Source of the DNA: Anaerolineae bacterium
GTDB taxonomy: Bacteria; Chloroflexota; Anaerolineae; SpSt-600
Direction: 5' to 3'
Length of the DNA: 7,578 nt
NCBI GenBank assembly: GCA_028275425.1
Contig: JAPWUT010000081.1
Coordinates: 1 to 7,578, forward strand
The first letter of the stretch is position 1. Each line of letters begins with the position of its first letter. Both the position numbers and the translations under genes were made by a program. Positions 1 to 4,379 of this stretch are shown piece by piece. Under the pieces are notes generated by a model, which did not search any database, had not been told where the DNA came from, and was given only the letters and a program-made list of their open reading frames with translations.

Positions 1-2023
1 ACTATGGTGCGATTGCGACGTTCTTAGTCAATACAAAGTAATCATCCACCCCCAAGTTTCAATCCCACTATGGTGCGATTGCGACCTTAAAAACAGAGTT
101 TATGTCAAAAAAATCAAAAAAGTTTCAATCCCACTATGGTGCGATTGCGACCCGTTATCCCAGGGGCTTGGGCTTCGGCGTTTGCTTGTGTTTCAATCCC
201 ACTATGGTGCGATTGCGACTGCGCGATGTTGCAGCTATTTGTGCTTTCAACCAATCGTTTCAATCCCACTATGGTGCGATTGCGACCTCCCAATATCCTG
301 GGAGGAGGCTGAAGCGGATCTCGGTTTCAATCCCACTATGGTGCGATTGCGACACAGATAGAAGCCGAAATCGCCAAGGCGCGGATGAAGTTTCAATCCC
401 ACTATGGTGCGATTGCGACTCCGTCCTGAGCAGCTAGAAATCTTCCAGCAGCGCGGTTTCAATCCCACTATGGTGCGATTGCGACTTTTCTCAACCACCA
501 AGACAGAACCTGGAAATATCTGTTTCAATCCCACTATGGTGCGATTGCGACTTGGCTTGCTTATCAGGCGTGAAGTGAAAAATATCTGTTTCAATCCCAC
601 TATGGTGCGATTGCGACGGAAGAGACCCTACGCCACCAAGAGCTTGTGGCTCGCGTTTCAATCCCACTATGGTGCGATTGCGACTCGTGTGTTACCGGTG
701 GCACCTCGTAGCGCTGGAATTTGTTTCAATCCCACTATGGTGCGATTGCGACGTGGCGTTAGGGCTGGGGAGGGAGGGAAACAGATAGGTTTCAATCCCA
801 CTATGGTGCGATTGCGACGCGACGTATAACAATGGCACGGCGCAGGTGTATTTGTTTCAATCCCACTATGGTGCGATTGCGACGCAGGCAGCTTCTGCCC
901 TTGCAATTCTCGTAGTGTTGTTTCAATCCCACTATGGTGCGATTGCGACTAAACTGGCTACAACATGAAATTTGGATCGTCTAGTTTCAATCCCACTATG
1001 GTGCGATTGCGACTATGAGGAGCAAGGACCTCTATATAACCGCGTAGTTGCCGGTTTCAATCCCACTATGGTGCGATTGCGACCTCAGCCTTCCCCTACC
1101 CGAAGCCCCCGGGAAGAGAGGAGTTTCAATCCCACTATGGTGCGATTGCGACCCGTTAGGTCCTGAACAACGCCGGATCGTAAAGGTGATGTTTCAATCC
1201 CACTATGGTGCGATTGCGACTTTATAATCTGCGTGTACGGGATCAATGGATTGGCGTTTCAATCCCACTATGGTGCGATTGCGACGGGATTATCTCGCCA
1301 TCAATGTATGGAATTGCCAAGGTTTCAATCCCACTATGGTGCGATTGCGACCGGTCACGGTCACGGTCAAAGCACAAGGCTACAATGACGTTTCAATCCC
1401 ACTATGGTGCGATTGCGACTGCTCACAAACGTTTGCCGTCCCTACCCCTTCTACCAGTTTCAATCCCACTATGGTGCGATTGCGACGGCCGGCATTAGAA
1501 TGGCCCCATAGAGGGGTAAATTAGTTTCAATCCCACTATGGTGCGATTGCGACTACTTGGCCAGGGGGAAGATAGCCACATTGAAGATAGTTTCAATCCC
1601 ACTATGGTGCGATTGCGACCTGGCCTGGCCGATTCGGGTTCGTTTCGTTCTCTTCCGTTTCAATCCCACTATGGTGCGATTGCGACTCGTAGCCATGGCT
1701 TGCAGGGGGGAGTCGTTTGAGGTGGTTTCAATCCCACTATGGTGCGATTGCGACCGCGGCTGAAGGAGCTGCAGGCGGATTACCCTAAGCTGTTTCAATC
1801 CCACTATGGTGCGATTGCGACCCCTCTTTGGCACAACCTTTGGAAACCAAATGGTCAGTTTCAATCCCACTATGGTGCGATTGCGACGAACGTCTCTCCG
1901 ACCAACTTCACCCAGAAGGCGCTCCCGTTTCAATCCCACTATGGTGCGATTGCGACATCTCCATGTGCGAGGAATTTGAAGCCACGGTTCCACGTTTCAA
2001 TCCCACTATGGTGCGATTGCGAC
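1..2023 (-). CRISPR. CRISPR array, 30 full repeats plus one partial, leader at right end
   Basis: A 30-bp repeat (plus strand begins GTTTCAATCCC and ends GATTGCGAC) occurs in full 30 times, first at 56-85 and last at 1994-2023. A 19-bp remnant at 1-19 is cut by the window edge, so the array continues to the left. I see no mismatch in any copy. The 30 spacers are 34-40 bp, mostly 36-38, and all differ. Read on the minus strand the repeat begins GTCGCAATCGC and ends ATTGAAAC, the usual 8-nt 5' handle of Cas6-processed crRNAs in type I-A/I-B and type III systems; this and a promoter to the right set the strand. Repeat and spacer lengths suit type I-B or III, but no cas gene is present, so the subtype is inference. 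The most recently acquired spacer should be 1957-1993. Cas6 would cut the leftward transcript within each repeat, leaving guides for interference against matching DNA or RNA. Confidence 0.99.
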
Positions 2024-2120
2024 CAAGGGGATATTAAGTTGTTAAAGTGCTTGGCTTCGGTGAATGGCTTGAGCTTGTTTCGGCTATATTCTACCACCTT
2101 CTTCCCCTTTTGTCAAATCG
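2024..2120 (-). promoter_or_regulatory. CRISPR leader
   Basis: This unique sequence directly abuts the last repeat at the end where transcription should enter, given the ATTGAAAC-ending orientation. It contains a strong minus-strand promoter about 65-90 bp from the array and is more AT-rich than the region farther right, especially at 2028-2050. New spacers would be inserted at the 2023/2024 junction. The right limit is arbitrary: I placed it just beyond the -35 box. No integration-host-factor site or known leader-anchoring motif could be identified by eye. Confidence 0.75.
2088..2116 (-). promoter_or_regulatory. Sigma-70 promoter for pre-crRNA, extended -10
   Basis: On the minus strand a perfect -35 box TTGACA (2116 down to 2111) is followed after exactly 17 bp by TAGAAT (2093 down to 2088), one mismatch from TATAAT. 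A TGG immediately upstream of the -10 (2096-2094) provides the TGn extended -10 element. Transcription would begin near 2080-2082 and run left, giving about 57 nt of leader RNA before the first repeat. This independently supports the array orientation. Confidence 0.72.
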
Positions 2121-2381
2121 GCAAAGTGGGGAAAGTGGCCAATTTTGCGGCAAACCTCCGGTTACCCCTTAGGCCCTGGGGGGTCGACGGCAAAAGGAGT
2201 AAGCGCAAAGTTGGGGGAATTTTCGGGAAATTTGGGCTTGGATAAGGCCAATTTTTTCTTTTTCCTTCTCTTTTGCCTTATGGCCGAAATGTCAAATTGG
2301 GCCGTTTGGGCCAAAACCGGCGCTAAAACTGGGAGGTCGACGGCAATTGGCTTTACGCTTCAAAGGTGCTGAGTGAACCCC
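2117..2381. other. Non-coding region between CRISPR leader and tandem repeats, with degenerate duplications
   Basis: No convincing gene is present: the only open frames are short, lack ribosome sites and have low-complexity translations. Several short direct repeats occur. GGTCGACGGCAA is found at 2182-2193 and 2335-2346. TGTCAAAT is found at 2111 (the leader -35 box) and again at 2290. GGCCAATTTT is found at 2137 and 2246. ATAAGGC (2242-2248) and GCCTTAT (2275-2281) form an inverted repeat around a 24-nt polypyrimidine tract (2251-2274). The pattern could be a decayed duplication of leader-side sequence; the function is unknown. Confidence 0.5.
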
Positions 2382-2568
2382 GTTGGCTTAAAGCTTGCCT
2401 CGCGGGCGGGGCGTTAGGTCACAGGGGGCACTCCCTCACGCCTCTGTCGGGGGCTTCGCCCCCTGGACCCCCGTTTGCCCACCCTCATGGGCTTAGGGTT
2501 TGCCGGCGTTTTGGGTCCCACTCGTGGCGGGATTGCAGGGGTTGGCTGTTCGCCCCCTTTTAAGGTTT

Positions 2569-2616
2569 TGTGGGGGGACACCCCCCACAGCCCCCCGACA
2601 GGGGGCTCCGCTCCCT
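2569..2616 (+). other. Three consecutive hairpins in tandem unit 1
   Basis: Hairpin 1 has arms TGTGGGGGG (2569-2577) and CCCCCCACA (2581-2589) with loop ACA, a perfect 9-bp stem. Hairpin 2 has arms AGCCCCC (2589-2595) and GGGGGCT (2601-2607) with loop CGACA. Hairpin 3 has arms AGGGGGC (2600-2606) and GCTCCCT (2610-2616) with loop TCC; it pairs fully in plus-sense RNA through one G-U wobble. Hairpins 2 and 3 compete for the same G run. No T-tract follows directly, so this is not a textbook intrinsic terminator. Confidence 0.7.
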
Positions 2617-2722
2617 CCACCCCCGTTTTCCCACCCTCGTGGGCTGAGGGTTTGCCTACGTCTTGGGCCCCACTCGTGGCGGGGTGGCAAGAGTTGGCTG
2701 TTCGCCCCTTCTTTGAAAATTT

Positions 2723-2768
2723 TGGGGGCACATCCCCCAGACCCCCTGGGAGGGGGCTTGCGCCCCCT
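2723..2768 (+). other. Three consecutive hairpins in tandem unit 2
   Basis: Hairpin 1 is TGGGGG (2723-2728) with CCCCCA (2734-2739), loop CACAT. Hairpin 2 is CCCCCT (2742-2747) with AGGGGG (2751-2756), loop GGG. Hairpin 3 is AGGGGGC (2751-2757) with GCCCCCT (2762-2768), loop TTGC. The shared arm at 2751-2756 makes hairpins 2 and 3 mutually exclusive. The fold matches unit 1 although the stem sequences differ. Confidence 0.7.
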
Positions 2769-2864
2769 CCACACCCTTTCCCACCCCCGTAGTTGGAGTT
2801 TGCTCCGTGCTCTTATATTCTTAGCAAGGCCGCTTATGGCCTGGAACCTCCGGCTTTCTGAACC

Positions 2865-2893
2865 TTGCCTGCCAATCGGTTTTGCGGTATCAT
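2865..2893 (+). promoter_or_regulatory. Candidate promoter of the MEMO-TPR-priA operon
   Basis: TTGCCT (2865-2870, four of six matches to the -35 consensus) is separated by 17 bp from TATCAT (2888-2893, five of six matches to the -10 consensus). The predicted start near 2900 leaves about 22 nt of leader before the ATG at 2922, with the ribosome site inside it. It is the best-placed pair seen upstream of the operon; a promoter farther upstream cannot be excluded. Confidence 0.5.
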
Positions 2894-2907
2894 TTTTTTA
2901 GAAAAGC

Positions 2908-2913
2908 TGGAGG
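2908..2913 (+). promoter_or_regulatory. Ribosome-binding site fixing the MEMO-gene start
   Basis: TGGAGG lies 8 nt before the ATG at 2922. An in-frame TTG at 2865 would add 19 residues, but it lacks a comparable site and its codon overlaps the predicted -35 box. The ATG is therefore preferred. Confidence 0.75.
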
Positions 2914-2921
2914 CTTCAGCC

Positions 2922-3749
2922 ATGGGTAGAGTTGAACTTAAAGGGGTGAGAAAACCCGTCATTGCTGGGACTTGGTATCCGGGAAGGCCTGAAGAGTTGC
3001 GCCGAATGATTTCAGATTTCCTGGCTAAGGTTGATTTGGAGCCAATCCCAGGGGAATTGGTAGGCCTTGTAGCCCCACACGCCGGCTACATTTACTCCGG
3101 CCAGGTCGCCGCCTATGCCTATAAGCAGCTTGAAGGACGCCCCTTTGAGACCGTAGTCGTGGTCCACCCCAGCCATAGGATGTACATTGACGGCTATGCC
3201 CTCACTGCCGCCGCCTCCTACGAAACCCCCCTCGGCCAGGTGCCACTGGATGGAGAGTTGATTGCCGAGCTGGATGAGGAGCTTGGTTTCACTTTCCTCC
3301 GGGCGGACCAAGAGCATTCCCTGGAAATACAACTGCCTTTCCTCCAGTATGTCCTCGGCAATTTTAAGCTTGTCCCGATAATGATGGGGGACCAATCCCT
3401 GGAGCGATGCCGGAAGCTGGCTTCAGCTTTGGCCAAGGCTTTGAAAGGGAGAAAAGCACTGCTGGTGGCCAGTTCCGACCTCTCCCACTTCTACTCCTAC
3501 CGGATGGCCCTATCGCTGGACAAAGTTGTGCTTAACTATGTGGAAAATTATGACCCGGAGGGGCTGGCTAAAGCCATCGCTTTAGGTAAAGCCGAGGCCT
3601 GCGGGGGAGGACCTATCGTAAGCGTAATGTTGACCTCCAAGGAGCTCGGGGCCGATAAGGCTAAGGTCCTCAAGTATGCTAATTCCGGCGATGTAACCGG
3701 GGATTTCGGAAGTGTGGTAGGCTACATGGCTGCCGCCTTCTACTCTTGA
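2922..3749 (+). CDS. MEMO-family protein (AmmeMemoRadiSam system protein B)
   Basis: The 275-residue product is full length for the MEMO1/AmmeMemoRadiSam protein B family, which is related in fold to class III extradiol (LigB-type) dioxygenases and is probably cytoplasmic. The opening RKPVIAGTWYPG is the family N-terminus. Conserved segments follow: APHAGYIYSG (51-60, His53), VHPSHR (81-86, His85), EHSLEIQLPF (131-140), SSDLSHF (184-190, Asp186 and His189) and EACGGGP (225-231, Cys227). His53, His85, His189 and Cys227 match the metal-site positions known in human MEMO1. The C-terminal YANSGDVTGD (252-261) is also typical. The bacterial role is not established. The name comes from genomic association with AMMECR1-like and radical SAM proteins, neither of which is in this window. 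It heads an operon, 15 bp before the TPR gene. The family call is firm; any reaction would be a guess. Confidence 0.93.
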   Translation: MGRVELKGVRKPVIAGTWYPGRPEELRRMISDFLAKVDLEPIPGELVGLVAPHAGYIYSGQVAAYAYKQLEGRPFETVVVVHPSHRMYIDGYALTAAASYETPLGQVPLDGELIAELDEELGFTFLRADQEHSLEIQLPFLQYVLGNFKLVPIMMGDQSLERCRKLASALAKALKGRKALLVASSDLSHFYSYRMALSLDKVVLNYVENYDPEGLAKAIALGKAEACGGGPIVSVMLTSKELGADKAKVLKYANSGDVTGDFGSVVGYMAAAFYS

Positions 3750-3764
3750 TGAGGAGGATTTGAA

Positions 3765-4379
3765 GTGTACCACCCTGCTCTTGTAATTTTGGTCACAGGG
3801 CTTGTGTTCATCCTGGCCTTTGGGGGATTGGGATACATAAGAGGTTATGGGCTATCAACCCAGTTAGCAGCGGAAGGCTTGGCAATAACTGCCATCTTCA
3901 CCATACTGGTCTGGGCTACCAACTTCCCCCTGAATCCAATCCTCTTCCTCATCATCCTCTACCTAATCTCAATGCGTGTCCGGCTTTTGCTGGATGCGGG
4001 GAATTTCCTCCTCAATGCCGGCCGCATCCCTACGGCCATTTCCCTTTACAAGCTTGCCCTCAAGTTATGGCCTGACCTGCCGAGCCGTTGCATTGCCAAA
4101 ATCAACATAGGGGTGGCTAAAATCCGGAGCGGTGCCCTTCAGGAGGCCATCGCCATCTTGGAAGAGGTCTTGGATAAGCACAAGGAGACGATAAGCTTCA
4201 AGCATGAGGCCGCTTGCCTTTTTAACCTTGGCCTTGCCTACCGCAGGGCAGGCCAGAAAGATAGGGCTATCCAGTGCCTGAAGGAAGCTTCAGACCTTTT
4301 CCCTGATAGCCTCTACGGCCGGAGAGCAAGGGAATTGCTCAAAGAAATGGGCCGGGGTTCGGAAGAACACGATGGGTGA
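3765..4379 (+). CDS. Membrane-anchored TPR protein
   Basis: The 204-residue product starts at GTG, 7 nt after a strong GAGGAGG (3751-3757). The N-terminus has hydrophobic stretches at about 5-25, 37-52 and 56-75, probably two or three membrane helices. Helical TPR-like repeats follow at roughly 74-107 (AGNFLLNAGRIPTAISLYKLA), 110-143 (INIGVAKIRSGALQEAIAIL) and 148-182 (CLFNLGLAYRRAGQKDRAIQ). The TPR part is probably a protein-binding surface held at the membrane; the side it faces is not clear. There are no catalytic motifs, so a scaffold or assembly role is inferred. It lies 15 bp after the MEMO gene, and its stop overlaps the priA start by 8 bp, so it is almost certainly co-transcribed and coupled. 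I do not recognise a specific named family. Confidence 0.85.
   Translation: MYHPALVILVTGLVFILAFGGLGYIRGYGLSTQLAAEGLAITAIFTILVWATNFPLNPILFLIILYLISMRVRLLLDAGNFLLNAGRIPTAISLYKLALKLWPDLPSRCIAKINIGVAKIRSGALQEAIAILEEVLDKHKETISFKHEAACLFNLGLAYRRAGQKDRAIQCLKEASDLFPDSLYGRRARELLKEMGRGSEEHDG

Larger units (their letters stand above)
2382..2812. repeat. GC-rich tandem repeat, 152-bp period, about three units
   Basis: The units begin at a GTTGGCTTA-like word. A shortened copy with about 47 bp missing lies at 2382-2486, full copies at 2487-2638 and 2639-2790, and the start of a further copy at 2791-2812. The 152-bp register is exact for several landmarks: CCACTCGTGGCGG at 2518 and 2670, GTTGGCTGTTCGCCC at 2541 and 2693, and GGCT(T/G)AGGG at 2490 and 2642. 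Each full unit ends in a run of G5/C5 hairpins. The strand of any function is unknown. The same family occurs after priA at 7403-7578. Open frames across it translate to proline/glycine-rich low-complexity sequence and are not genes. Confidence 0.9.

Noticed and set aside
1221..1255. TATAAT in a spacer, as a possible promoter inside the array.
   Set aside because: The upstream sequence is the constant CRISPR repeat with no suitable -35 box, and the direction opposes crRNA transcription.
2208..2241. Possible G-quadruplex (G5, G3, G3, then GG).
   Set aside because: The fourth G run has only two bases and the loops are long, so a stable quadruplex is not supported.
102..2245. Many overlapping open frames on both strands with repeated peptides such as VSIPLWCDCD, FNPTMVRLR and NRTIVGLK.
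   Set aside because: They are translations of the 30-bp CRISPR repeat in its different frames, joined by spacers; there are no start signals and no protein family.
2366..2901. Proline- and glycine-rich open frames on both strands.
   Set aside because: They run through the GC-rich 152-bp repeats, exist in several frames at once and show no ribosome sites.
2865..2921. TTG start extending the MEMO protein by 19 residues.
   Set aside because: The added residues do not resemble the family N-terminus, the codon overlaps the predicted -35 box, and the ATG at 2922 has a well-placed TGGAGG.
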